64,000 nucleotides of DNA, taken from the NCBI GenBank assembly GCA_012510495.1, contig JAAZHX010000109.1, positions 62,001 through 126,000 on the forward strand, written 5' to 3'. Of this stretch, positions 1 to 7,899 are shown in pieces (within the stretch, counting starts at the first letter, position 1; every line of letters begins with the position of its first letter). The notes below the pieces were generated by a model. That model was not told the DNA's origin and searched no databases. It worked only from the letters and a program-made list of their open reading frames with translations. The stretch comes from Smithella sp. (lineage in GTDB: Bacteria; Desulfobacterota; Syntrophia; Syntrophales; Smithellaceae). The position numbers were made by a program, and so were the translations under genes.

Positions 1-2
1 AT

Positions 3-62
3 CTTCAGCTGCAATTGGACGCAATCAAAAAGCGCCTTGAAGAACTTTCGGTTCAAAGCTAA
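3..62 (+). CDS. C-terminal tail of an upstream protein, possibly DUF5320 family (partial)
   Basis: The window opens inside an open frame that reads LQLQLDAIKKRLEEL before a TAA stop at 60-62. The heptad-like Leu/Ile spacing suggests a short coiled coil. Small DUF5320 proteins often end in such a helix and are frequent neighbours of NifX-family genes, which is the basis of the family guess. Only 19 residues are visible, so the identity is an inference. Confidence 0.45.
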   Translation, partial: LQLQLDAIKKRLEELSVQS

Positions 63-74
63 AATCAAGAACGT

Positions 75-108
75 GCGGACGGGCGCCGCTCCCGGGACGT
101 CCGTCCGC
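75..108 (+). terminator. GC-rich stem-loop between the first two genes
   Basis: GCGGACGGGCG pairs with CGTCCGTCCGC (11 bp, one G-U) around a 12-nt loop, directly after the stop of the partial gene. Only a short ATTGTT follows, so it may be a weak terminator or an mRNA-stabilising hairpin that separates the expression of the two genes. Confidence 0.5.
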
Positions 109-142
109 ATTGTTCAAGATGCATGAAAAGAGGAAGGAAAAA

Positions 143-505
143 ATGAAAATCGCATTCACCACCACCGGCGACGACTTATCGGCGCCGCTTGACAGCCGCT
201 TCGGCCGCGCTCCGAAGTTTTTGATTTACGACATCGACGCCGGCGCGTTCACCCTAGCGGACAACCAACAGAACCTGAACGCGGCGCAGGGTGCGGGCAT
301 TCAGTCCGCGCAGAACATCGCGCGTCTGGGTGCATCGGCGCTGGTCAGCGGACACTGCGGCCCCAAAGCCTTTCATGTGCTCCAGGCGGCGGGCATCAAA
401 ATCTACTACTCTTCCGCCGCAACCGTAAAAGAAGCGCTGGAACTGTTCAAGGCCGGAAAGCTCCAGGAAGCGTCATCCGCCGACGTGGAAGGTCACTGGG
501 TATGA
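143..505 (+). CDS. NifX/NifB-type dinitrogenase iron-molybdenum cofactor family protein
   Basis: A 120-residue single-domain protein of the family that binds Fe-S or Fe-Mo clusters (NifX, the NifB C-terminal domain, the MTH1175 type). Family features seen are the N-terminal strand MKIAFTT, DSRFGRAPKFLIYD, AQGAGIQSAQ and GHCGPKAF. The ORF track starts upstream at a TTG; the ATG at 143 is preferred because AGGAAGGA lies just before it and it gives the normal family N-terminus. Its stop overlaps the next start (ATGA). No nitrogenase genes are nearby, so a general role in Fe-S cluster carriage is inferred rather than FeMo-co synthesis. Confidence 0.88.
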   Translation: MKIAFTTTGDDLSAPLDSRFGRAPKFLIYDIDAGAFTLADNQQNLNAAQGAGIQSAQNIARLGASALVSGHCGPKAFHVLQAAGIKIYYSSAATVKEALELFKAGKLQEASSADVEGHWV

Positions 506-996
506 AGACGGATTCGCGGATATGGCACCGGCCGATCGGCGTCATACACAGCGAACATAGCGCCGCGGAGAAAACGCCCATTCAGCCGGTTTATGCGAAG
601 GGGTGCCGGGGGCGCGCCGAGATATTTCCGGAGTTTGCCGGGGGACTTCGCGACCTGGAGGGATTCTCGCATATCTACCTGATCTATCATTTTCACCGGG
701 CGCCGGAAGCGAAACTGATCGTCAAGCCGTTTTTGCAGGATGTGGAGCGTGGCGTCTTTTCGACGCGGGCGCCCTGCCGCCCCAATCCCATCGGCCTGAG
801 CGTCGTCGAACTTGTCAAAATGGAAGGCCATATTCTGCATGTCGATGGACTGGATATCCTTGACGGAACGCCGCTTCTGGACATCAAGCCCTACACGGAG
901 AAGTTCGACCTGCATGACGTGAAGAAAAACGGCTGGCAGGACGAAGTGGACGAAACGACAGCCCGTATCCGGGGAAAGAGAGGTTTTCGATCATGA
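502..996 (+). CDS. trmO: TrmO-type tRNA (t6A37) N6-methyltransferase (TsaA/YaeB family)
   Basis: 164 residues. The conserved segment TRAPCRPNPIGLSVVEL and the later DILDGTPLLDIKPY are diagnostic of the TsaA/TrmO beta-barrel SAM-dependent methyltransferases, which convert t6A37 to m6t6A in tRNA. Length is typical for the short form with only a brief C-terminal extension. It overlaps both neighbours by four bases, so it is co-translated with the NifX-like protein and the DUF89 protein. In anaerobes this family often sits in such clusters, so a substrate other than tRNA cannot be excluded. Confidence 0.85.
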   Translation: MKTDSRIWHRPIGVIHSEHSAAEKTPIQPVYAKGCRGRAEIFPEFAGGLRDLEGFSHIYLIYHFHRAPEAKLIVKPFLQDVERGVFSTRAPCRPNPIGLSVVELVKMEGHILHVDGLDILDGTPLLDIKPYTEKFDLHDVKKNGWQDEVDETTARIRGKRGFRS

Positions 997-1865
997 ACAC
1001 GCGTCTGGATTGCATTCCCTGCTTTATTCGCCAAGCCGCTGACGCGGTCCGCCTGTCGGCTCCGTCAGAGGAAGATCAGAACCGTCTGATGCGCAGCGTC
1101 CTCCAGTGCCTGGAAAACATCGACCTGCGGCTGGCGCCGCCGGCCGCCGCGCAAATGATTCACCGGCGTCTGCGCAGCCTCCTGCCCACGGGTGACCCTT
1201 ACCGGGCTTCCAAGGACCGCCACAATCAACTGGCGGCCAAGCTGATCCCCTCCATCCGGCGGCGCATCGAAGCCTCCTACGATCCTCTGACCATGGCGGT
1301 GCGCTACGCTATTACGGGCAACATCATCGATCTGGGCGCCAAAAGCAACGTGGGTTTCGGGGATATTTACGCCGAACTGCAAAGCGCGCCCATCCAGCCG
1401 ATTTTCGGAGATCTGGAAGCATTCAAAAAATCTGTTGCCCGGGCAAAGCAAATACTGTATCTGGCTGACAACGCCGGGGAAATTTTTTTCGACCGCCTGC
1501 TTATCGAGCAACTGGGCAGCGCAAAAATCACGCTGGCGGTGCGCGGTAAACCGGTGATCAACGACGCGACGCGCGAAGACGCGCTGGCGTCCGGGATGGA
1601 TGAAATCGCCCTGGTGATTGACAATGGTTCGGACGCGCCGGGAACGATTCTGGAGGATTGCAGCGCCGAGTTTCGCGCGCATTTTGATAAAGCGGATATG
1701 ATCATCGCCAAAGGACAGGGGAATTATGAAAGTCTCGCGAATGAAGACCGTCCTATCTTTTTTCTGTTTCGGACCAAATGCAGTGTCATCAGCCGCCGCT
1801 CGGGATATTCCATCGGGACGTATGTCGCGTTCCGGGGCGGCGCATCCCCGAGGGCGGACTGTTAA
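993..1865 (+). CDS. DUF89 (ARMT1-like) metal-dependent phosphatase family protein
   Basis: 290 residues. The N-terminal MNTRLDCIPCFIRQAADA, the central LADNAGEIFFDRLLIEQL and the C-terminal DMIIAKGQGNYESL are hallmark DUF89 motifs; Asp and Asn in LADNAGE and Asp in the IDNGSDAPG segment are the expected metal and phosphate residues. Family members are damage-control phosphatases acting on phosphometabolites. The last 25 or so residues (ISRRSGYSIGTYVAF) match the usual family ending only loosely. The start overlaps trmO by ATGA. Confidence 0.85.
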   Translation: MNTRLDCIPCFIRQAADAVRLSAPSEEDQNRLMRSVLQCLENIDLRLAPPAAAQMIHRRLRSLLPTGDPYRASKDRHNQLAAKLIPSIRRRIEASYDPLTMAVRYAITGNIIDLGAKSNVGFGDIYAELQSAPIQPIFGDLEAFKKSVARAKQILYLADNAGEIFFDRLLIEQLGSAKITLAVRGKPVINDATREDALASGMDEIALVIDNGSDAPGTILEDCSAEFRAHFDKADMIIAKGQGNYESLANEDRPIFFLFRTKCSVISRRSGYSIGTYVAFRGGASPRADC

Positions 1866-2474
1866 ATGAAACCTTCCGAAATTGCCTTTGAGCTCAGAAA
1901 GCATGCCCCTTTTACCTCGTTCGGCACGATCACCGGAATTGTCATCATGGCGTCATTTGTTCAGTTTCAGGTGCCGCGGGGCATCTCCGACACACTGTTC
2001 TGGGTTTTTCACCCGCTGCACGTTCTTTTAAGCGCCATGGTTACCACCTCCATGTACCGGATCCATATCAAATCGAATATCTGGCGCACTTTGCTTATCG
2101 GTTACATCGGATCGGTCGGCGTCGCCACGCTGAGCGATTCATTGATCCCCTTTTTAGGGGAGTGGCTTCTGGATCTTCCCAATCGCGGTGTGCATCTGGG
2201 ATTTATCGAAAAGTGGTGGCTGGTAAACCCGCTGGCTTTTGCCGGCATCGGTCTGGGCTATGTCGTTTCGCATACGAAAATCGCGCACGCCGGTCACGTA
2301 CTGATCAGCACCTGGGCGTCGATTTTCCACATCACCATGGCGCTGGGGACTTCTCTTGACGCGGTCACGGCTATTCTGATCGCCGTCTTTTTGTTTCTGG
2401 CCGTCTGGGTGCCCTGCTGCACCAGCGACATTATCTTCCCGTTGCTGTGGGTGAAAAAAAAGGAGGCCGGATGA
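1866..2474 (+). CDS. Polytopic membrane protein of unknown function
   Basis: 202 residues with about six hydrophobic segments (for example TITGIVIMASFVQF, LLIGYIGSVGVATL, LAFAGIGLGYVVSH, AVTAILIAVFLFLAVWV), so an inner-membrane protein. A CC pair follows the last segment (WVPCCTSDIIFP). It starts immediately after the DUF89 stop and its own stop overlaps the next ATPase start, which ties it to the Fe-S ATPase cluster. I do not recognise a transporter family; a role in metal, sulfur or cluster-related transport would be a guess from context only. Confidence 0.75.
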   Translation: MKPSEIAFELRKHAPFTSFGTITGIVIMASFVQFQVPRGISDTLFWVFHPLHVLLSAMVTTSMYRIHIKSNIWRTLLIGYIGSVGVATLSDSLIPFLGEWLLDLPNRGVHLGFIEKWWLVNPLAFAGIGLGYVVSHTKIAHAGHVLISTWASIFHITMALGTSLDAVTAILIAVFLFLAVWVPCCTSDIIFPLLWVKKKEAG

Positions 2475-3334
2475 AGATAGCCATCGCTTCCGGAAAGGGC
2501 GGAACCGGGAAAACCACCGTTGCCGTCAATCTGGCGCGCGTCTTTGACGCCAATGTTACCCTGGCTGATTGCGACGTGGAGGAACCCAACGCGCATCTAT
2601 TTCTTGCGACCGCCGGCAATGAAGAAAAAGAGGTAAACCTGCTTGTGCCGCAAGTCAACGAAACGCTTTGCGACGGCTGCGGCAAATGTTCGGAAATCTG
2701 CCAGTTCTCCGCGATTGTGACCTTCGGCACAGTCCCCCTTGTTTTTCCGGAAATGTGCCACGGCTGCGGCGGCTGCGCGCTGATTTGTCCGCCCAAAGCG
2801 ATTACGGAATACCCACATCGCATCGGTGTGGTGGAAACCTCACGGGCGGACAACATTACGCTGGTGACCGGACGTCTGGACGTGGGCGTGGCGCTTGCCC
2901 CGCCTTTAATCCGTGCAGTGAGAAACGCGATTCCGGCGGGCAAAGACGCCATCCTGGACGCGCCGCCCGGCACATCCTGCCCGGTGATCGCCGCGATCCG
3001 GGAGACGGATATCGTGTTGTTGGTGACGGAACCTACACCCTTCGGCATGCATGATCTGACGCTGGCCGTGGACATGGTGAGAGAGCTTGACCTTCCGTTC
3101 GGCGTCATCGTCAACCGGATGGGCAGCGGAGATGATCGCGTACAGCAGTTTTGCGAAAAAGAAAACATTTCGATTCTGCTGACGATTCCCGACGACCGGC
3201 GGATAGCAGAAAATTATTCGCGCGGTGTCCTCATGGTGGATGCCCTGCCCGAATATCGGGAGATTTTTAAAAAATTGATACAAAAGATCAGGGAGCAAAT
3301 CGGTAAAGGAGAAAAGCAACATGCCCACCTATGA
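2471..3334 (+). CDS. MinD-superfamily P-loop ATPase with inserted ferredoxin domain (COG1149 type)
   Basis: 287 residues. A deviant Walker A near the N-terminus (SGKGGTGKTT) identifies the SIMIBI/ParA-MinD class. Two [4Fe-4S] motifs are inserted at about residues 65-110 (CDGCGKCSEIC and CHGCGGCALICP), followed by the switch segment ILDAPPGTSCPV. The ATG at 2471 is chosen because AGGAGG precedes it and it gives the canonical N-terminus. Such ATPases are thought to handle Fe-S clusters or redox-coupled assembly; function is unproven. It is paired with a second copy at 5619. Confidence 0.87.
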   Translation: MKIAIASGKGGTGKTTVAVNLARVFDANVTLADCDVEEPNAHLFLATAGNEEKEVNLLVPQVNETLCDGCGKCSEICQFSAIVTFGTVPLVFPEMCHGCGGCALICPPKAITEYPHRIGVVETSRADNITLVTGRLDVGVALAPPLIRAVRNAIPAGKDAILDAPPGTSCPVIAAIRETDIVLLVTEPTPFGMHDLTLAVDMVRELDLPFGVIVNRMGSGDDRVQQFCEKENISILLTIPDDRRIAENYSRGVLMVDALPEYREIFKKLIQKIREQIGKGEKQHAHL

Positions 3335-3575
3335 ATATGCATGCAGCCATTGCGGCCTGAATTTTGAAAAACGGCAGAGCATGAATGACGAACCCGTTTC
3401 GGGCTGTCCGGAATGCGGCGGAGAAGTCCAAAGGCTGATCAGCGGGGGGACCGGTTTCATGATGAAGGGATCCGCCGGTCGCGGCAGGACATCCGGTGAA
3501 TGTTTGCTGGAAACAACGGGACGCACCTGCTGCGGGGCTGCCGGCCGCTGCTCAGATTCCGTCTGCGGAGAATGA
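3321..3575 (+). CDS. FmdB-type zinc ribbon protein
   Basis: 84 residues beginning MPTYEYACSHCGLNFE, the classic FmdB start, with a second CxxC (GCPECGGE) completing a zinc ribbon. The C-terminal third is Gly/Cys rich (CCGAAGRCSDSVCGE), giving further possible metal ligands. Its start lies 14 nt inside the end of the upstream ATPase gene, so translation is coupled. FmdB proteins are proposed regulators, but for this short form no function is known; a small metal- or Fe-S-binding accessory of the cluster is inferred. Confidence 0.85.
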   Translation: MPTYEYACSHCGLNFEKRQSMNDEPVSGCPECGGEVQRLISGGTGFMMKGSAGRGRTSGECLLETTGRTCCGAAGRCSDSVCGE

Positions 3576-3576
3576 A

Positions 3577-4530
3577 ATGGGATCGACGGTTTTTAAATAT
3601 GTTTACGGACCTGTGCCTTCGCGCAGGCTGGGACGTTCTTTGGGGCTTGATCTTATCCCCTTCAAAACCTGCTCCTACAACTGTATTTATTGTCAGTTGG
3701 GCAATACAACGGATTTGACCATCGAAAGACGCAACTACGTTCCAGCAGACGATGTGCTGGCCGAACTGAAAGAAAAACTGGCATCCGGCATTACCTGCGA
3801 CTATATCAGCCTGGCCGGCTCCGGTGAGCCAACGCTGTGCGCGTCAACCGGTAAACTGATTGCCGGAATCAAGGAAATGACCGACATTCCCATATCGGTG
3901 ATCACCAACGGGGCTTTGCTTTATCTTCCCGAAGTGCGCCGCGAGCTTAAGCGCGCCGACCTGGTGATCCCCTCGCTGGATGCCGGTGATGCAGCTTTGT
4001 TCGATTATGTCAACCGTCCGCATCCGGATATCGTTTTTGAACGGGTCGTTGAGGGGCTGATCGCTTTTGCCGGAGATTTTTCCGGACGTCTCCTGCTGGA
4101 GGTTCTTCTGGTCTCCGGCGTCAGCGGCCTTGGCGACGAGGTCAAAAATATCGCGGCCCTGGCCGAAAAGATCCGGCCGGAAAAAGTCCAGCTCGGCACG
4201 GTGACCCGCCCTGCCCTTGAAGATTTTGCCTGCGCCGTGAAGCCGGAACAGATGAAAAAACTGGCCGGTCTTTTTACCGGCAAGGTTGAACTTCTGCCCA
4301 ATGATCAACCCGTGGTTTCAGTGTTGGATGCGACATCCGAGGCGACGGACGCGGACATTTTGAATCTGTTGGCCCGGCGCCCCTGCTCGCTGGAAGGAAT
4401 CGCGCAGGGGCTTAATCTCCATCCACACGACGCGGCCAAACGGCTGAAAAAGCTTCTGGGAGAAAGGCATATCAACTCGCACAGAAACGGCCGGACGGTC
4501 TTTTACAAACGATCCGGCCGGAACGGTTGA
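3577..4530 (+). CDS. Radical SAM protein (COG0731-like)
   Basis: 317 residues. The CxxxCxxC cluster motif is seen as TCSYNCIYCQLG near residue 25, preceded by GPVPSRRLGRSLG, typical of COG0731-like radical SAM proteins. A GSGEPT segment follows in the SAM-binding region. The last 70 residues look like a winged-helix tail (LNLLARRPCSLEGIAQGL). The ORF track starts at 3496 inside fmdB; the ATG at 3577, preceded by GGAG and just after the fmdB stop, is preferred. The substrate is unknown. It is not the AmrS enzyme that usually accompanies AMMECR1/MEMO proteins. Confidence 0.85.
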   Translation: MGSTVFKYVYGPVPSRRLGRSLGLDLIPFKTCSYNCIYCQLGNTTDLTIERRNYVPADDVLAELKEKLASGITCDYISLAGSGEPTLCASTGKLIAGIKEMTDIPISVITNGALLYLPEVRRELKRADLVIPSLDAGDAALFDYVNRPHPDIVFERVVEGLIAFAGDFSGRLLLEVLLVSGVSGLGDEVKNIAALAEKIRPEKVQLGTVTRPALEDFACAVKPEQMKKLAGLFTGKVELLPNDQPVVSVLDATSEATDADILNLLARRPCSLEGIAQGLNLHPHDAAKRLKKLLGERHINSHRNGRTVFYKRSGRNG

Positions 4531-4536
4531 ACGAGC

Positions 4537-4641
4537 ATGAGACAGATCCAAGTCGCAGAAAAAGACACGGACAATTTGATTGCGGTCGGGAAATCCAGCC
4601 GAATCACCCTGATGAAGCCGGAAAAGGAAAGTGGAGCATGA
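4537..4641 (+). CDS. Possible 34-residue protein between the radical SAM and methyltransferase genes
   Basis: A short ORF reads MRQIQVAEKDTDNLIAVGK and onwards for 34 residues. It starts 7 nt after the radical SAM stop and its TGA overlaps the next ATG (ATGA), the same coupling used throughout this operon. Composition is charged and protein-like with no membrane segment. No strong Shine-Dalgarno is visible and I do not recognise it, so it may be a small peptide or only a leader that passes ribosomes to the methyltransferase. Confidence 0.35.
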   Translation: MRQIQVAEKDTDNLIAVGKSSRITLMKPEKESGA

Positions 4642-5279
4642 ACAGCGGGGAAGAGGCAAAAAGATACGCCAAAACCTGCCAGGAAGACTTCTGGCAGAAG
4701 ATTTTTCGGGCGGAAACCGACTATCTTATGGCTCGCCTTGAAGGCTGCCGGGATATTTTAAGCGTCGGTTGCGGCCCGGCGATCATCGAAGGAGAGCTTA
4801 TTCGGAAAGGTTTCCATCTGACGGGGCTGGATGTTTCAGCCGAAGCGCTCGCCTGTGCGCCGGATGGTCTCCGGACCGTTACAGGCCGGGCCGAAGACAT
4901 GCCGTTTCCCGATAACTCTTTCGATGCGGTCATTTTTGTCGCGTCGCTGCAATTCATCGCAGATTACAGAAGCGCGCTTACGAGAACGTTCGCCGTTTTG
5001 CGTCCGGAGAGGATCTTTCTCGCTATGCTTCTCAACCCCGAATCGTTGTTCTTCAAAAAAATGAAAAACGAACCGGATGCTTACGTGCGTTTTCTCCGGC
5101 ACCAGGATTTGCGGGAAATAGCAGAAGAGGCGGCCCGGCATTTTGTTTTGCAAACCGAATACGCGCTCGGCATCCGCGGAGAAAACGTCTTTGAAAGCGA
5201 CAATCCCTCTGATGCGGCTTTATATGTATTGGTGGGCCGGAAGGCAAAGCAGCGTCAAGGTCTTCAGGGAAAAATATGA
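4638..5279 (+). CDS. Class I SAM-dependent methyltransferase
   Basis: 213 residues with motif I ILSVGCGPAIIEGEL, the acidic LTGLDVSAEALA end of strand 2, and the ubiE-like AEDMPFPDNSFDAVIF segment, so a Rossmann-fold class I methyltransferase of the Methyltransf_11 type. The track begins at 4527, but the ATG at 4638 follows GGAAAGTGGAG and gives a normal N-terminus. Substrate unknown. It overlaps the J-domain gene by ATGA, placing it in the same transcript as the radical SAM protein. Confidence 0.8.
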   Translation: MNSGEEAKRYAKTCQEDFWQKIFRAETDYLMARLEGCRDILSVGCGPAIIEGELIRKGFHLTGLDVSAEALACAPDGLRTVTGRAEDMPFPDNSFDAVIFVASLQFIADYRSALTRTFAVLRPERIFLAMLLNPESLFFKKMKNEPDAYVRFLRHQDLREIAEEAARHFVLQTEYALGIRGENVFESDNPSDAALYVLVGRKAKQRQGLQGKI

Positions 5280-5602
5280 ACCGCAACCTGCAGATGGACC
5301 GGGCCAGACGAATCCTGGGAATCCGCCCGGAAGACGGTGTCGAAGAGGTGAAAAAGCAGTACCGGGAAATGGCAAAAATATGGCACCCGGATGTCAACAA
5401 GAGAGAAACAGCGCATGCGAAGATGCAGGAAATCAACAGGGCATTCGCGTTGCTGATGAAAGAAGAATTCGGCGTTCTTAATTTCCGGGAAGACTACAAC
5501 CGATGGTGGTGGCGGCAGTACGGAAACGATCCGATCTGGGGCAATCATTTTCCTGAAGAGCATCATGGAGCGCCAGAGCGAAAAAAGGCCGTCCGGCGTT
5601 AA
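5276..5602 (+). CDS. Small J-domain (DnaJ-like) protein
   Basis: 108 residues. The first 65 form a J-domain: ARRILGIRPEDGVEEVKKQYR, then the diagnostic HPD in KIWHPDVNK, then helix IV (MQEINRAFALLM). The tail is aromatic and unusual (RWWWRQYG). No G/F region, zinc centre or substrate domain is present, so it is a type III J-protein that would recruit an Hsp70. Its place between a methyltransferase and Fe-S ATPases suggests help in assembly or cluster transfer, comparable in idea to HscB, but this is inference. Confidence 0.85.
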   Translation: MNRNLQMDRARRILGIRPEDGVEEVKKQYREMAKIWHPDVNKRETAHAKMQEINRAFALLMKEEFGVLNFREDYNRWWWRQYGNDPIWGNHFPEEHHGAPERKKAVRR

Positions 5603-5618
5603 AAAAGGAAAGCGAGCA

Positions 5619-6518
5619 ATGATAAAAGAACTGGTCATCATCAGCGGCAAAGGGGGAACGGGCAAAACCAGCGTAACGGCATCCCTGGCCGTGCTGGCAG
5701 ACCGTCCTGTGATCTGTGACTGCGACGTGGACGCAGCGGATCTTCATCTGGTCTTAGAGCCGGAAATATTGCAGGAACACGAATTCCGCAGCGGTCATGA
5801 AGCATTCATCCGACAAAACGACTGCACCGGCTGCGGCATCTGCGCGGACCTGTGCCGGTTCGGGGCGATCCGGATGGAAAAAAAAGAGGACAGTGACACG
5901 CTGTTTGTCATTGATCCCGTGTCGTGCGAAGGCTGCGGCGTATGTGTTCATTTTTGTCCCGAAAAAACCATTGATTTTCCGGAGAGTCTCTGCGGTAAAT
6001 GGTTCGTATCCAAAACGCGCCTCGGACCCATGGTGCACGCGCGCCTCGGCGTCGCCGCCGAAAATTCCGGGAAACTTGTCTCCACCGTGCGCCAGGAAGC
6101 GCGTCGTCTTGCTGAAACAGGCGGTCATGACCGGGTGATCATCGACGGACCGCCCGGCATCGGTTGTCCCGTCATCGCGTCGGTCACCGGCGCGGCGCAG
6201 ATTCTGGTGGTCACCGAACCGACCGTATCGGGCGAGCATGACCTCGAAAGAGTGTTGGGACTGGCCCGGCATTTTCAGATTCCCGCGGCCGTTTGCGTCA
6301 ACAAGTGGGACATCAATCCCGATATGACCGGGCGAATCGAAGCAAAGGCAAGATCGGCGGGGGCGTCCATCGCCGGGCGCATTCGTTACGACCCCGCCGT
6401 CACGCGCGCGCAGGTTTTGCAAAAAACGGTCGTGGAAACAGACGCCGCCAGCGCCTCCGACATTCTCGACGTTTGGAAGAATTTGAGCCATTCGGAAGGG
6501 ATGATCCGGAAAACATGA
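5619..6518 (+). CDS. Second MinD-superfamily P-loop ATPase with inserted ferredoxin domain
   Basis: 299 residues, paralogous to the ATPase at 2471. Deviant Walker A SGKGGTGKTSVTAS, two [4Fe-4S] motifs (CTGCGICADLC and CEGCGVCVHFCP), then IIDGPPGIGCPVIAS and a VTEPTVSGEHDLERV segment. The ATG at 5619 is chosen because AAAGGAAAG precedes it; the track start at 5565 lies inside the J-domain gene. Paired COG1149 ATPases are common in anaerobes and may act as a heterodimer; this is inferred from their co-occurrence here. Confidence 0.87.
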   Translation: MIKELVIISGKGGTGKTSVTASLAVLADRPVICDCDVDAADLHLVLEPEILQEHEFRSGHEAFIRQNDCTGCGICADLCRFGAIRMEKKEDSDTLFVIDPVSCEGCGVCVHFCPEKTIDFPESLCGKWFVSKTRLGPMVHARLGVAAENSGKLVSTVRQEARRLAETGGHDRVIIDGPPGIGCPVIASVTGAAQILVVTEPTVSGEHDLERVLGLARHFQIPAAVCVNKWDINPDMTGRIEAKARSAGASIAGRIRYDPAVTRAQVLQKTVVETDAASASDILDVWKNLSHSEGMIRKT

Positions 6519-6540
6519 AAACAGGAGGAAAATAAAAAAA

Positions 6541-7434
6541 GTGGAAGACAAAAAAACGTGTGACTCGTGCAGCGAGGAGAGCTGCTCGGCGAAAAAGCAG
6601 AAAAAAAATGAAAATCAGGAAGAGTATGCGGACCGGCAGCGCCTGCAGGCAAGACTTTGCCGCATCCGGCATAAAATTGTCGTGCTCTCCGGTAAGGGCG
6701 GCGTCGGCAAAAGCACGGTGGCTGTCAATCTGGCAACAGCGCTTGCGCTTCATGGACAGCGGGTTGGTCTGTTGGACGTGGACATCCACGGCCCGAGCGT
6801 CCCCACCATGCTGGGACTGGAAGGCGAATCGCTCAAAGGCAATCCCGGCGAACTTTTTCCAGTGGAATTCGGCGGATTGAAAGTCATGTCGCTGGGCTTT
6901 TTGCTGCACAATCCAGATGACGCGGTCATCTGGCGCGGTCCGATGAAAATGGGCGTCATCAAACAGTTTCTGACGGACGTGAATTGGGGTGATCTGGATT
7001 ATCTGATTATCGACGCTCCTCCGGGCACCGGCGACGAACCACTGTCATTGTGCCAGTTGATTCAGCCGCTCGACGGCGCGGTGATCGTGACCACGCCGCA
7101 GAAGATCGCGGCCATCGACGTGCGCAAATCCATCAGCTTTTGCCGACGGGTTAATGTGCCCGTTCTTGGTGTGGTGGAAAACATGAGCGGTTTTGTCTGC
7201 CCGAAGTGCGGAGAGCTCACTCAAATCCTGCCGGAAGGCGGAGGGCGAAAGATCACATCCGATATGAATGTTCCCTTTCTGGGCGCGATTCCCATGGATC
7301 CGGCTCTTGCCGAGGCCGGAGATTCCGGCCGGGTGTTTATCTATCACTTTTCGGAAACGCCAACCGGAAAAATCATGCAGGATATTATCGATCAGATTCA
7401 AAATATGAACTCAACAAAAAAACTGGATTCGTAA
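6541..7434 (+). CDS. Mrp/NBP35-family Fe-S cluster carrier ATPase
   Basis: 297 residues starting with GTG behind AGGAGG. The N-terminus carries a small Cys cluster (CDSCSEESCS), then Walker A LSGKGGVGKSTVAVNLA, DVDIHGPSVP, DYLIIDAPPGTGDEPLS and, near residue 220, the bridging-cluster motif CPKCGE. These define the Mrp/ApbC/NBP35 group, which binds a [4Fe-4S] cluster at a dimer interface and passes it to apo-proteins. It is followed after 12 nt by a NifX-family protein, a pairing typical of anaerobes. Confidence 0.9.
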   Translation: MEDKKTCDSCSEESCSAKKQKKNENQEEYADRQRLQARLCRIRHKIVVLSGKGGVGKSTVAVNLATALALHGQRVGLLDVDIHGPSVPTMLGLEGESLKGNPGELFPVEFGGLKVMSLGFLLHNPDDAVIWRGPMKMGVIKQFLTDVNWGDLDYLIIDAPPGTGDEPLSLCQLIQPLDGAVIVTTPQKIAAIDVRKSISFCRRVNVPVLGVVENMSGFVCPKCGELTQILPEGGGRKITSDMNVPFLGAIPMDPALAEAGDSGRVFIYHFSETPTGKIMQDIIDQIQNMNSTKKLDS

Positions 7435-7446
7435 GGAGAAACAGCC

Positions 7447-7785
7447 ATGAAAATCGCCATACCGTTAGCGGAAGGAAAACTGTCGATGCACTTCGGCCAT
7501 TGCGCGAGCTTTGCGCTGGTGGACGTGGATCCGCAGACCAAAAAAATTATCAAACAGGAAGAAATAGCCGCCCCGCCTCATCAACCCGGGCTTTTGCCCC
7601 CGTGGCTGGCCGAACGGGGCGCGACCATGATTATTGCCGGCGGCATGGGGCAGCGGGCCCAGCAGCTTTTCACCCAGCAGGGCATTCAGGTGGTCGTGGG
7701 CGCGCCGGCCGAGACGCCGGAAAAAATCATTACAGATTATTTCGCGGGAACGCTGCAGATCGGAGAAAACGTCTGTGACCACTGA
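7447..7785 (+). CDS. Second NifX-type iron-molybdenum cofactor family protein
   Basis: 112 residues with the family start MKIAIPLAEGKLSMHFGHC, the central GATMIIAGGMGQRAQ and the C-terminal PEKIITDYFAGTL. The HFGHC segment differs from the DSRFGR of the copy at 143, so the two are different subtypes. AAGGAG lies before the ATG. Being the gene after Mrp, it may be a cluster-binding client or partner of that ATPase; this is inference. Confidence 0.87.
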   Translation: MKIAIPLAEGKLSMHFGHCASFALVDVDPQTKKIIKQEEIAAPPHQPGLLPPWLAERGATMIIAGGMGQRAQQLFTQQGIQVVVGAPAETPEKIITDYFAGTLQIGENVCDH

Positions 7786-7899
7786 GCAACCACAGGCAGA
7801 GGCGGAAGGGATGTCCAATCAGAGGCGTGGGATGGAATTTTTTCATCCTGTACGCCGGAACTCATTTGGTTTGCCGCAAATAAAAGGAGGGGCAAAGTT

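Noticed and set aside
3577-4530. Radical SAM protein as the missing partner of the AMMECR1/MEMO pair
   Set aside because: Its GPVPSRRLG start and motif spacing fit the COG0731-like group, and it is 50 kb away in a different operon.
143-7785. Nitrogen fixation cluster
   Set aside because: NifX-like proteins are present, but there is no nifH, nifD, nifK, nifE, nifN or nifB in the window.
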